Shown piece after piece: positions 23,276-34,392 of a stretch of 64,000 bases of DNA. Position 1 is the stretch's first letter. The number at the start of each line of letters is the position of its first letter. This DNA is from Oegoconia quadripuncta (taxonomy: Eukaryota; Arthropoda; Insecta; Lepidoptera; Autostichidae): contig OX438751.1 in assembly GCA_949316235.1 (NCBI GenBank), positions 7,650,413 through 7,714,412 of the forward strand, given 5' to 3'. The translations under genes were made by a program, and so were the position numbers. The notes below the pieces were generated by a model. It was given only the letters and a program-made list of their open reading frames with translations. It had not been told where the DNA came from and did no database searches.

Positions 23276-23440
23276 ATTTATGTTGTAAAAAATGCATCAC
23301 TTACCACAGAAAGTGCGATAAAAACATACGATTATCTTTTAAGTACTTATAACACACATAAATGAATTACTCGTAAAACTCATAGGTATTTATAATCAAT
23401 ATTGTATTTTTTCTTGCACTTATGTGACTGATATAAAGAT
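23276..23440. repeat. Repeat E copy 2 (without MITE)
   Basis: Counterpart of 21955-22285. Here 'gtatttataatcaatattgt' runs uninterrupted into 'attttttcttgcac', giving the pre-insertion state of the MITE site. Confidence 0.7.
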
Positions 23441-23756
23441 TAGGAGCCAGACTAAAAAAAAATTTTTGGTTGTGCGCGGTGGCTTCGACTATTTATTCAC
23501 AGCAGTCCTATTAGTTTTCGAGGATTCTAAGAGATGGCGCTGTTTTACAAAATGATAATATAGCAAACTGACATTGATAACTTCATTGATGTCACATGTC
23601 AAAAGAGATTTTAATAAGCAAGTAAAGATATTTAATCAGCAAATAGCATTAGTATTCTATAGGTGCTGTTATAGATGATTATTAACAGTAGTTCTATTTA
23701 ATTATTTCTATAAATAAGTTGGACATAAACAATACTTTTAAAAATAAGCTTTTAAT

Positions 23757-23950
23757 ACTCAATCAATCAATCAATCAATCAATCAAATACGCTTTATTGT
23801 TTAAATAAGGAAGGTACATTTAAATATCTTATAGAAACTACAAATTAGGCGGCCTTATCGCTAACACTCCATCGTGATCACATAAAGTCCATTAAGGAGT
23901 TCCAATGGCAATCTTCTGGCTCCATCTTCAGACCCTTGTCATCATTGGTG
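23757..23950 (-). repeat. Antisense LINE 3' end with AATC tail
   Basis: A (CAAT)n/(AATC)n microsatellite at 23759-23788 followed by 'acgctttattg' and 'ttaggcggccttatcgct'. Reversed, this is the conserved 'agcgataaggccgcc' 3' UTR motif of LINEs, also seen at 41533 and 61425. It lies head-on to the LINE that follows. Confidence 0.6.
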
Positions 23951-23959
23951 TAATAGAAA

Positions 23960-26461
23960 GTGCTCAAGTCAAGAAAACAAACTAGCTGGATTACGTCAGA
24001 ACAGTTCATGTTTAGTTTCAAAAATCACCAGGTTGGTAGTTCATTTAACAGACAAACAGCGAATCATGGGGGTTCTTTGATAATTGTTCGTAACAATTTA
24101 AAATACAAAGAACGTACCGACATCGTCAATTTGTCTGTTGAAAAAACTATCGAACTCGCTTGTGTAGAATTGGAGCAGCTTGTTGTAGTAAGCGTATACA
24201 GACGTGGGAAGTCATTATTTACTACTTTTGAAAAAGTTATGGATGAAGTTTTAAATAAAATCTGTAATAATAATAAATGTGTCATTGTTTGTGGCGACTT
24301 TAATATAGATCTCTTAGATAGTTCATCTCCATTTAGTAATTTGTTATTATCGTTATTCAATTGTCATAACCTCAAAAACTTATTTCTAGAGCCTACTAGA
24401 ATTACTTCTTCGACAGCAACTTGTATCGACAATATATTCACAAATGTTGAACCAACTTACAAGAACATAATTAATAAATTAAAATCGGATCATAGTGGTC
24501 AGTTGGCTACTTTTGCATTTAATGGAAAATATAACACAAGACTTATAATATGTAATCCTATAAATGAAGGTCGGCTAAAAACCTTTAGTAATAATGTTAA
24601 AGTTAAATTACCCACCTTATCCTACTGTAAGGATCCGAATAAACTATATAATACTTTATTTAATTTAACGAAGAATGAATTCGACTCTGTTTTTAAAACA
24701 AAATTAATAAAAATTAATGATGGCTTGAAGTTTAGTGACTGGGCCACAGTGGGCATACATCGAAGTAGAGAAAAACTTTACGAGCTATATGAAGAAAAAA
24801 CAATAAATCAGAATGAGCTTTTTGTAAACTATGTCAGGAACTACTCAAAGCTATTTAAGCAAGTATGTACGATAGCCAAATCTATGTTCGTTCGTAACAA
24901 GATTATAAGTAGCTCAAACCTGATTAAGACGACCTGGCAAGTAATCAACTCTGAAACTGGAAAAGTCAAAACTCGTAGTTTCGATTACCAAATTAACGTA
25001 GAAGGTCAAACATTAACTAATGCTCCTGAAATCGCGGACGCGTTTGAAAGTTTTTTCACTAACATTCCAGTATCGATAACTAGGTCTCTTAATTCTTCCC
25101 CCACTCTCGCTGAATTATTACTAAAACAAAATGTAACCGAATGTACCGATGTATTTAAATTTCATCACGTTACACCATTATGTATTATTAAGACATTTAA
25201 ATCTTTAAATATGAAAAGGACAGCGGATCTTCATGGTCTATCAGTTAAAATAATTAGTTTTATTATAGAGGATATTGCTCCTCATTTAGCTATTATCTTC
25301 AACCAGTGTACTAATAATGGTGTGTTTCCTGATATGATGAAGCATAGTAAAGTAATTCCGTTATTTAAGTCTGGTGATACTCAAGTTCGTACAAACTTCC
25401 GACCGATCTCAATTTTACCGACTTTAAGTAAAATATTTGAAAGCTTAATTTTAAATCAATTGCTCTCACATTTCAATTTGAATAATTTGATTACAACCAA
25501 ACAATTTGGTTTCACTAAGGGACGTTCGACAACAGATGCCGGTATTGAATTGTTACAACATATTTTTGATGCCTGGGAGGGTTCACAGGACGCCCTTGGC
25601 ATCTTTTGTGATCTGTCCAAGGCTTTCGATTGCGTCCACCATGACATCTTAATTATGAAACTACACCATTATGGCGTCCAGGGCCAAGCACTCAGCCTAA
25701 TGAAATCATATCTACGTGATCGAATTCAGAGGGTTGATATCAATGGAGAGAGATCATCAGGATCTGCAGTTAGCATGGGCGTACCGCAGGGTTCAATACT
25801 GGGACCATTCCTATTTTTAGTTTATATCAACGATTTACCTCACCTCGCTAAGGAAAGACACGAGATCGTATTGTTTGCTGATGACACTTCTTTAATATTT
25901 AAAGTTGACAGATATCAATTAGCATATGACGAAGTGAATAATGCTGTCTCAAAAATAGTCGAATGGTTCACAGTCAATAACTTGCTCCTTAATGAGAACA
26001 AAACGAAATGTCTTAGATTTTCATTACCTAATGTTGAACAGGTTGCCACCAAAATAAGAATTAAACATGAACAGTTGGAACTTGTGGACACAACTGTATT
26101 CCTTGGTATGACTTTAGATTCTCGGTTACAGTGGGGACCCCATATTAAAAAACTAATGAAAAGACTCAGTTCTGCCGCATATGCCGTTAAGAAAATTCGA
26201 AATATCTGTGATATTGAAACAGCGCGCTTAGTCTACTTCAGCTACTTTCACAGCTTGATGTCATATGGTATCTTGCTGTGGGGAAACGCTGCTGATACAG
26301 ATAGCATATTTCTCTTACAGAAACGAGCTATTCGTGCAATTTATAAATTAAGGTCAAGAGATACATTAAGACAAATATTTAAAGAAATTAATATTTTAAC
26401 ATTTTCGTCACAATATACAGGGCGTCCCAAAGTTATGGGACATGAAGGGGAAGTACCTTAA
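23960..26461 (+). pseudogene. LINE ORF2: endonuclease C-terminus and reverse transcriptase, split
   Basis: An uninterrupted frame of 833 residues from a non-LTR retrotransposon of the CR1/Jockey group. The protein nicks chromosomal DNA and copies its RNA into the nick. Residues 111-115 (CGDFN) and 176-178 (SDH) are endonuclease active-site motifs, but the N-terminal half of that domain is absent, so the copy is 5'-truncated; homology starts near residue 9. RT motifs are RPISILP (481-487), DLSKAFD (551-557), GVPQGSILGP (607-616) and the catalytic FADD (639-642), all intact. From residue 820 on, the frame reads into the inserted element at 26418, giving a false C-terminus; the true one is at 27410-27699. 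No stop or frameshift occurs before the insertion, so it arrived recently. The start codon is arbitrary. Confidence 0.9.
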
Positions 26462-27407
26462 ATATCGTAGATAGTGAATTTTGCTCAAAGAAGACTTTAT
26501 GTTATTTTTAAAAGTTAGTAATTCTGCATTCATAGATTTTCTAAAAATTATTTGCTTCGGCTGGGAATCGAACCGACTCAAATGTGAAAAAAAAAACACC
26601 CTACTTTTATGATGCCAATCGAAAGAATAGCTAAAAAATAATAACTCTGCCTAAGTAACATAGTATTTTAAAAGAAAGGAACAACGTGAAATTAATCATT
26701 TTAATCAAATAAAAAACATACATGAAACTGCCGTAGTCAATTAAGTAGGTATTTTTTTGTAAATTAATTAATTAAATGCTCAAAATGTGATCCCTCTTGT
26801 CTTACGCAAATCGCCAATATTTTAATGAGCCCGCTGCCTGTTGATTTTCTAATCATTTTATGGTGAACACTCGATGTGATATGGCACAATTCTGTTTGCA
26901 ACTCGCCTACGTTCTCGTATCGCTTTTTGTATAGCATATCTTTCACGTACCCCAAAAGAAGAAATCTAATGGTGTGAGGTCCGGGGATCTGGCCGGCCAT
27001 CTAATCGGTCCATTTGTACCAATCCATGTAGGAAAACATTCATTTAGAAAATCTGCTGCTCTCCGACTATTATGAGCCGGAGCTCCATCTTGTTGGAAAA
27101 TTAAAATAACTTTCTTGAAATTTGACTCAATCATTTTATGTTGTTCCTTTCTTTTAAAATACTATGTTACTTAGGCAGAGTTATTATTTTTTAGCTATTC
27201 TTTCGATTGGCATCATAAAAGTAGGGTGTTTTTTTTTTCACATTTAAGTCGGTTCGATTCCCAGCCGAAGCAAGTAATTTTTAGAAAATCTATAAATGCA
27301 GAATTACTAACTTTTAAAAATAACATAAAGTCTTCTTTGAGCAAAATTCACTATCTACAATATTTAAGGTACTTCCCCTTCATGTCCCATAACTTTGGGA
27401 CGCCCTG
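26418..27407. mobile_element. 990 bp TIR element nested in the LINE
   Basis: Inverted repeats of 268 bp (26418-26685 and 27140-27407) with four mismatches that I can see, beginning 'cagggcgtcccaaagttatg'. The flanks are TA on both sides, the target duplication of Tc1/mariner elements. The interior holds a minus-strand transposase relic. TIRs this long on a short deletion derivative are unusual. It interrupts the LINE ORF after 'FSSQYT'. Confidence 0.9.
26764..27134 (-). pseudogene. Tc1/mariner-type transposase relic (C-terminal part)
   Basis: Two overlapping minus-strand frames. The first (27134-26943) contains 'FQQDGAPAHNSRRAADFL' and 'WPARSPDLTPLDFFFWG', the second and third catalytic blocks of IS630/Tc1/mariner DDE transposases. 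The second (27000-26764) continues with 'GYVKDMLYKKRYENVGEL', so a one-base frameshift sits right after 'FFFWG'. Forty residues separate the Asp of QQDGAPAH from the Asp of TPLD, more than the 34 of classic mariner. The first catalytic Asp and the DNA-binding domain are missing, so the element cannot encode active transposase. Confidence 0.8.
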
Positions 27408-27409
27408 TA

Positions 27410-27910
27410 TATATGAAAATCTTGTATATGTTAAGAGAAATATATATTCATTCGAGAAACATTGTGACCGACATAATGTCAATACAAGGAGCAAAAATCA
27501 ATTAGCTGTACCTTTTAGTAGACTTAGTAAAGTTAATAAGTCATTCAGAGGTCAATGTGTGCGCTTCTACAACAAGGTTCCCATGGATATACGGAATCTT
27601 CCGCTTAATAAATTTAAACTTATTATAAAACAAAAATTATGTAAAAAGGGATATTACAAAATTTCAGACTATATTAATGAAAGTAATCCATGGGATTAAA
27701 CGGCTCCTCTACTCGATATATAAAATTGTTGTAACCTTTCTTGATTGTACATGATTTATTGAAAAGAGACAAACCCTCTGAGTTTCTCGCTAGCTCTTCT
27801 CAGTAGTGGTCGCGTTCCGAGCTAGTGGTAGTTTAAAAAACAAATGACGTTCATAAGTGCATATTGTATTGCCTACATGAATAAATGATTTTCATTTCAT
27901 TTCATTTCAA
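27410..27910 (+). pseudogene. LINE ORF2 C-terminus, 3' UTR and ATTTC tail
   Basis: Continuation of the LINE beyond the nested element. The frame to 27699 reads 'YENLVYVKRNIYSFEKHC', 'SRLSKVNKSFRGQCVRFYN' and ends 'YINESNPWD' and a stop. It is collinear with 19880-20173 of the older relic. The 3' UTR ends in 'tgattttcatttcatttcat' (27887-27909), the tandem tail of this subfamily. An N-terminal extension in the same open frame (27226-27407) is only the right TIR of the inserted element. Confidence 0.85.
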
Positions 27911-28021
27911 ATTCGACCATCTTGCCATTTGCCATCAGGGAGTTAGTCCCTACATCCCTGCTCCGTCATCTGATCAGGTCGATGGTACCATAATATTGTA
28001 TTGTCAATGAACTTACATAAA

Positions 28022-28203
28022 TTTTTTTTTTTATACACAACGGGTTCGTACTTGGCCTCAATCACACCTGATGTTAAGTGAAGATGAGGTCGAAGTTGGA
28101 AGCGTACTGACCCGGAAACCCCAACACATTTGGGGGACTGGCTATCTTATCTCTGACAACCGAACACAACAATGCTATTAACATTGTTGCTTGGCGGCAG
28201 ATT
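28022..28203 (-). mobile_element. SINE-B, head missing
   Basis: Tail and body as in 572-760, from 'cacaacgggttcgtactt' to 'tgttgcttggcggcagattt'. The tRNA-like head is absent, that is, a 5'-truncated copy. Confidence 0.8.
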
Positions 28204-28309
28204 TCAAATTTCAGCTCAATCAGATAGATACCAGCAAGTGGTTGAAAAATGGTTTGAATTTTGAAAGGGACAACTTTACATACGAACATTAGAAGCTATA
28301 AATATAAGT

Positions 28310-28575
28310 TTGTAATAATACATAATGTCACGACCTTTATCCCAAATGGGGTGGTCAGAGATATCCCAAACATTAAAATTTTAATGCTTGAACCAACATC
28401 CAAGGTTACCATTCGAATTAGGTATATAGAAATGCACACGTGACACGTGAGATCATCGCTGTAAACGTCAAAGCCTATAGATTTTTTTTATGTAAAGTTC
28501 CTTAGTCGCCTTTTGCGCCACCCACGAGAAGAGACGGGCTGGTTCTATCATTTTTACGTGTCGAAACTACACAGC
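28310..28575 (+). repeat. 'tatcccaaatggggtgg' repeat, copy 1
   Basis: Collinear with 55225-55580: 'tatcccaaatggggtggtca', 'gaaccaacatccaaggtt', a low-similarity middle, then 'gtcgccttttgcgccacc' and 'gaagagacgggctggttcta'. It is a widespread lepidopteran motif set; the class is not determined. Confidence 0.6.
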
Positions 28576-29265
28576 ACTTTGAGTAACTATTAAACGGTTG
28601 CATTATCACCGAACTTACATAACGAATTACAAGTGGTTGCAAAATTGTTTCCAAATTTTGAAACAGACAACTTACTTACGAAGACTGCTAGCTAAATAAA
28701 AGCTTGTACAAAATTAACGCTTTTGATGTTACTACACTCGCGAGCAAAAATATGGAACTATTGTTTCTTAGCGTTTTAAAGGGGGTCAATAGGCCGCAAT
28801 TCGCGACGTATCAAACAATTGAAACATGTGTCTTTTCCTTACTTCTTCACGTAATCCAAGATAGCTTCTTAAATACTGGCATGATTTGAATGAATTTGGT
28901 ATCAACTTAAAGTTAACAGTTGAAAATTTAAAAATTGTGTTTTTATTACTATTAACAAATTATATAGTACTCAAGATCGCGCGGAACCAATTTCAAGTAA
29001 GTGATTTGTATCAGACTACTGGCCACGTTATAATCAATTTTTTTTGTCGAAGAACAGAGACACTCGTATTAAAATGCCACACATCCAAGGACTGACCACG
29101 CTAGACAATGCTTCACTTCACTAATCCAATAAGAATAGATTGCGACTGTGCCACGTATAGTAGGTATATGCGAGTAGGTACCTATATACTGTGTATCGGC
29201 TACGAAGACCTTTGCTATTGCCTTACTTATCCTACCTCTGGATCTTTCTTATCGTACCTCGTTCG
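28576..29265. other. No recognisable feature
   Basis: AT-rich DNA with only short frames (28704-28889, 28886-29095) that show no domain. Segment 28620-28690 partly repeats 28225-28300 ('caagtggttg..aatggttt'), an old local similarity. Confidence 0.35.
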
Positions 29266-29666
29266 TCATCATCAGCCCGTAAACACGCTGGCCCAATGTG
29301 AGTTGGGGGACTTCACATGCCTTTGAATTATTATTTCTCAGACATGCAGTTTTCCTCACAATGTTTTTTTTCACCGTTTAAGAGCAGTTGGATAAATGTA
29401 CATTATCATCATCTGATTTAAGAGCCATGTTCGTGTCGGTGGAGATTTTTCCATATCTCTCTGCTCTCCGTTTTCCTCTTAACCTCCTGATACGACACGA
29501 CGTTCAACTTCTCTTTTATTTGCTGCAAGCTTATTCCTATTCTCGTAATGCACATAAGTAATTAAATTAAATTTAAAAACTCATTGGTACATGACCTGCC
29601 TGGGAATCGAACCCGCACCTCCTAAATTGGGAGACCGCGTCTTAACCGCTAACCACCGACGTTCCT
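29266..29666 (-). mobile_element. SINE-C, probably full length
   Basis: On the minus strand a tRNA-like head (complement of 29593-29666: 'ggtggttagcggttaagacg', B box 'gggttcgattccc') is followed by a body with 'cttaaacggtgaaaaaa' and ends at 'gcccgtaaac' reversed, just before a GAT run. It matches 44396-44671 on the plus strand. Confidence 0.75.
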
Positions 29667-31035
29667 CTGACCGTACGTCGTTCGTAAAATAAGTAAATTA
29701 ATTGATGACCCCGAAAATTGTATGACTTCAAGAGCAATTTAATTCAACGTTGTAGGCTGAAATGAGTCTGAACTATTAACCTTTTCTTTTGTAGCTACCT
29801 CGATGAAGTGTAAGTAAATTTGTCACAGAAATACAGTTTGTTGTATGCAAGTCTCCTTTGAAAGCGGCCTTTCACCAGTCACTGACCAGGACAAAGCATT
29901 GTGCACGAAGATCAATGTCTTGAATATAGTAGGTATGTGGGAGTACAACACCGCTCATGTACCATACAGATGCTAACCCAAATCAAAACCGCCAATGTTA
30001 CAGCTCGCTCGTACGTTCACTATGTCGATATATTGAACCCTTTGTGTTATTGACCGTTCATGTAGGCACTTGTATTGTATAATTAGCGTAGAGTGATTAA
30101 TTAATAGGTAATGTGCGTTAGATAGATATAGGTACGAAATAGTATAGGACAGTTTAATGGTGACTAACGTGTATATGAAAGGTTTAAATTGGCATTAAAC
30201 TCGACTTAATGATTTCCTAAAGATGATTTCCCTTTTAGAAGCGTGGTAATTTGGACATTAAGAATGATAGTTAAATGCAGATGCCCTTTTTATTAGAAGA
30301 TCCCTGGATCTTCATAGGATATATATACCCTGGTATATTCTACCTATATACCAAATGTCATCCAAATCCGTTCGTCCCTTTCGCCGTGATTGAGCGTGAT
30401 TGACGCTCATGCCAATATGCTTTCTAATATGTAATGAAAATGCCTTTGTTCCACTAACATAAGTAATTTTATAAAGAGTTATTTAAAGTTAAAGATTCTA
30501 CTTTACTCTTAAAGTATACCTACTTGTAGTGTATAAAGGTATATACGTATGCGATACACTTGTAGTGTATACATACGTATAACACACCTTTATACCAACA
30601 ACATGAAATCTAAAGCTTATCAACATGATTCAATGCCTTAATCGTAATAAACAGCGTGTCGAGTGAGATCTTTACAGCTTTTAGTGGCACGGGCGTCTAT
30701 TTAATTCAGTAGAGACACCCAAACAAATGCTTTGTAAGATACACCTGTTGGCTCAATAGGTCAATGTTACAGCATACAAGGAGTTCAGCGAAACAGACTT
30801 ATTTGTGGCTGGCGGGCTGAATAGCACGCAGCAGCGGTGCGGCATTGTGTCCGCGGACAAAGGAACGTATGTTGCGATTGAATCGTTTGGATGCGACTTG
30901 AGTCTCGATTGAAATTGAGAGTGGTTTAATAGTGATCGTACATCAATAGGCAACGCAGTTCGTGGCTTTTGTTTTCGGAATAAGCGCGTTGTCTTTTGCT
31001 GGAAATAATATGTATTTGATTTTAGCACAGCATCC
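29667..31035. other. Mostly unexplained DNA with repeat scraps
   Basis: Segment 30325-30400 ('ctatataccaaatgtcatcc', 'aaatccgttcgtcccttt') matches the 3' half of the dispersed repeat at 52610-52660. An imperfect hairpin lies at 30530-30598. I see nothing else. Confidence 0.4.
30530..30598. repeat. Imperfect palindrome
   Basis: The left arm from 'gtgtataaaggtatatacgt' pairs with a right arm ending 'cgtataacacacctttatac', around a centre near 'ttgta'. It may be a small MITE or a hairpin-forming sequence. Confidence 0.55.
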
Positions 31036-31041
31036 AAAGTT

Positions 31042-31140
31042 GTGCCTATTATTATTATTATTAAATTCTTTATTGCACACAAAAATAAAACACAAAGAAC
31101 ATTTAACATAGATGATGAAGTGTACAAAGGCGGTGCCTAT
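31042..31140 (-). repeat. LINE-2 3' end, antisense
   Basis: Its reverse complement is almost identical to 41533-41625, from 'accgcctttgtacacttcat' to 'gcaataaagaatttaataat'. It is a 5'-truncated insertion of the same LINE subfamily, with an (ATT)n tail at 31048-31063. Confidence 0.75.
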
Positions 31141-32154
31141 GTTAATAAAGTTCCATATGCAATTGAAATTCTTCAACAAAATGTCCGTCTGTCTTGTATC
31201 ACAAATTGCTGTTGGTCTTGTGTTCAAAAGATCTACTAGAGGTACCTACAAAAAAGTAGACTAAAAAAATCACAAATTTTGTAAACTGTTATACACACAG
31301 GTGAAACCGACCAAATGCGAAAAACATGTGAATGAAACTGCCTATGGAGAATTTTTTAAAAATTTCATGTAGTTCACTGAATCCGAACTAGGTATATAAT
31401 ATTCGAGAAATAAAAAAAGTCTTACATTTATGAATTATATACGAGTATAAGAAAAATCATTAACACCTACTTATAAAATTATATTCATATGATAATGGTC
31501 CTCACATACGCTGTGCTCAACCCACTGGATCGCTGGATCTCACTGATGAGTCAGTTAAGAAACCAAAAAACTAACAGATTCGTAAACTGATAAACAGATT
31601 TTAAGCACGGATCAAATCCACAACCAAAAAGTTCACTGCCGCTCTGTTATTTGTAATAATGTGTACATATTACATTCTCACTACAAACAAACATTTGCCA
31701 AGAAAACACCACTGAATGTCCGCACAATGGCACCATGGTTCCCTCAAACCACTTAACATGGGGCTGACAGGTTAGTTCAATCACTATTATGTACCCTGCG
31801 GCCAGCAATTGGAGTTTATTTTTTATAAGTATAATTTTTTCTAGTTCAGGGAGTCAAGTTTATGAGAGTTTCTCACGATACTTAAACATTCGTACGCGAA
31901 TCTAGGTACAAAATATGTTTTTTGTCCTTGTAAGTTCCATAAGCAGCAATATAATACCAACTGTGTATTAACTTTGTTAGCACACCAAGTCAAGGTATTG
32001 AGATTTTTTTAGGAAGATGATATATTTTTTTAATCGGTATGTAGTGTACCTACTAGCACAAATCCGAGAGTACCTAATAATGACTTTATCCTTAAAGAAG
32101 GCATATAATAGATATTATTTCAATGTTAAGGCCTACTAAACTTTCCAATGTTGT
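31141..32154. other. No recognisable feature
   Basis: AT-rich, without SINE heads, LINE motifs or long frames. Confidence 0.35.
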
Positions 32155-32455
32155 TTCATAATTCTGGAAAATCTTGGAAGTTCCGGCATAAACTTCCCGT
32201 AACAAATTTTGTTTTCATTCGTATTTCACAATTCTTCTTAAAAATCACAGCGCAATACTCTTTCAAAATGGATCGTTATAAATACATCGTTTATCCACTC
32301 TTTCCGTTTACTTCAGTTGTTTATACGTTTCCCAAAATTTTTAATCAATGTTTAATTTTATTGGAATCGCTTGCTTACTTTTCGACAACAACATCGTCAC
32401 TTTCCACCAGGAGAAAATGTGGTCAAGTATTCAGTCAAGCATAATAAAAATGTAG
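32155..32455 (+). pseudogene. Decayed LINE 3' end
   Basis: The end of this stretch ('ttttcgacaacaacatcgtc', 'gtggtcaagtattcagtcaa') aligns with the 3' part of the LINE pieces at 1040-1120 and 61665-61735. The upstream part carries an open frame (32148-32444) whose N-terminal two thirds I do not recognise. Confidence 0.4.
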
Positions 32456-33835
32456 TATTCAGTGCCATACATTGCAATTCGGTATAGCAGAAATTTTCTG
32501 AAAAAATACTGATCTCAGTCACGCTAATTCTTCTCCTCACGCAGTCTGGTACAATGGTCTGAGTAAAACCCAATCGTTATAAAACACGACGCGACGTCAC
32601 AGGAAGGCTGACTAATCGATCGCGAGAACAATATGACGTAATCGAGGGGGTGCGCCTCTGGCTCCCGGGGAGAGGGGGACGCAGTCCAAATATTTACTCC
32701 GGCATATGTTTGGTTTCCTTTCCTTTGCTTCATATATTTTTACTTTGATCGCGTAATGGGGCCCAGAGGCAGTCCCGATTTGTCCGAGATTAATTTTTGC
32801 ACGCACCGATGATGTAACGGTGACGAATAAACTTAATTTGTATTTTTAATTTTACAAAAGGTCATTTATAACTTGATGTAACAATTCAGAAGAGTCGCGT
32901 AATATTTTCGAGAAAAACGGTAAACGTGGCTTTCGTCAGTTGTTATTTTTAAACGCTTAGGCAACTGCTTGTGCATAATACATTATTTGCACACCGGGCA
33001 ATTTGGTAGAGTGTGATAGCACTGAACTATTTATGACATTTTAGACAAATAAATTAAAATTGTTACTTATCAATTTCATATTTATAGATTCATGTTGCTC
33101 AGTTTTAAATTTAGTATCTGTTGTCATTCTAAATAATAATTCATTCATTCCAAATATCAACAAAAGCCACAGTTATGTCATATCTCGCATAAAAATAATA
33201 CACTTTCTCATGACTCTCAACTCAAAACATTTTGTAAATAAAATCTTCTAAAGAAAAAACCAAGTCCCTGTTCAGAGGGGAGAGGGCAGCGCACTTGAAT
33301 TGCACGTTTAATGAATTGCATTAATATTGCATTAACGGGTAACTAGCCGCCCCCCCATTGTAAACAATCATTAGACGCCCGGCGCTCTGCAGCGATGCAG
33401 CGCTGTTTGCCATTCCTGATTTGTTTGCGAATACAAATTGATATTAAGGTGTTTTGTGCTGGATGGATTCGTACAATGTTCTGTACAGAACTAAATAATT
33501 TGTGTACTTTGGTATGTAGTTTGCTTTTACCTATTCTTTGAGCCAAACTTGTCGCAATGTGATTTGTACAGGGAATACTCCCATCCTTTAGTAGTAGGTA
33601 CAAAGCTTTGATGGTCTACTCTAACTTTGAAAAATTACATTTTTACAATTATTTGGCGCATTTCTCAATTATTTAAATTATGTATCTATATACCTATAGC
33701 TGTGGTTACTCTCAATTAGATTTATCAATATCTTTGTTCAGAAATCGACTACATTTCCACAAATTGATAGGTTACTTATTAACTATATTACTACGTTTAT
33801 ATGTCAATTATTTAACCTTCATCATCAACATTTTA
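32456..33835. other. Non-repeat stretch with two GC-richer islands
   Basis: Islands at 32585-32700 and 32755-32820 carry TGACGT/TGACGTAA (CRE-like) words. The island 33285-33420 has homeodomain-type words (listed separately). No supported gene. Confidence 0.3.
33296..33425. promoter_or_regulatory. Candidate regulatory island with paired ATTGCATTAA
   Basis: ATTGCATTAA occurs twice, at 33315-33324 and 33326-33335, one turn of the helix apart (11 bp). It contains both an octamer-like half (ATTGCAT) and a homeodomain core (TTAA/TAAT). A GC-rich stretch with 'tctgcagcgatgcagcgctg' follows. This is only a motif observation. Confidence 0.25.
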
Positions 33836-34150
33836 ACCGCCTCCGTGACTCAATGTAAACAATATAGAGAATACGAATCGGAGGTCGCAGGTTTGATCCC
33901 CAGCGGGGTACAAGTTTAGTACTTCGTTTGGTTAGTGGTATATAGGACATTTTAAAAGTACGCATGAGTAACTACCACCATCTGATCGAAGTCTGCCGCC
34001 AAGCAGCAATGTTAATAGCATTGTTGTATCCCCAAAATCAGATGGGGTTTCCGGGTCAGTACACTTCCATCTTCTGCCTCATCTTCACTTAACATCAGGT
34101 GTAATTGATGTCAAGCACTTTGACTTGAGATCGTTGTGCATAAAAAAACA
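33836..34150 (+). mobile_element. SINE-B, full length
   Basis: Head 'ccgcctccgtgactcaatgt', B box 'gcaggtttgatccccagcgg', then the body and tail to 'gttgtgcataaaaaaac'. It is more diverged than the copies at 572 and 62082. It lies directly upstream of a SINE-A in the same orientation. Confidence 0.85.
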
Positions 34151-34162
34151 TCATAAAAAAAT

Positions 34163-34392
34163 GACGACCGATTGGTGTAGTGGATAGTGACCCTGTCAGC
34201 GAAACCAACGGTTGCGGGTTCGAATCCCGCGACGGGTAAATGTTTGTGTGATGAATATGAACATTTATTCCTGAGTCATGGATGTTTATATAAATATTTA
34301 TGTATGTTTATCCGTTATCTAGTATCCATAGTACAAGCTTTGCTTAGTTTGGGACTAGATGATTGGTGTAAGTGTCCGAAATATTTCATTTG
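34163..34392 (+). mobile_element. SINE-A, a subtype, full length
   Basis: Head 'gacgaccgattggtgtagtg', B box 'cgggttcgaatcccgcgac', body through 'gtatgtttatccgttatcta' to 'gattggtgtaagtgtccgaa'. It is the most complete a-subtype copy in the window, together with 48954. Confidence 0.85.

Noticed and set aside
23759..23788. CRISPR-like or other structured repeat array
   Set aside because: It is a simple four-base microsatellite forming a LINE tail. No spacers exist anywhere in the window.
23960..26461. Host gene encoding an 833-residue protein
   Set aside because: Endonuclease and reverse transcriptase motifs, two decayed relatives nearby and a tandem tail show it is a LINE.
26764..27134. Domesticated transposase host gene (SETMAR-like)
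   Set aside because: It lies between perfect transposon TIRs, is frameshifted and lacks the N-terminal domains.
27226..27407. N-terminal extension of the LINE C-terminal frame
   Set aside because: The first 60 codons are the right TIR of the nested element read through by chance.
30753..31239. Overlapping minus- and plus-strand frames as an antisense gene pair
   Set aside because: They overlap a LINE 3' end (31042-31140) and otherwise read non-repeat AT-rich DNA. No protein features.
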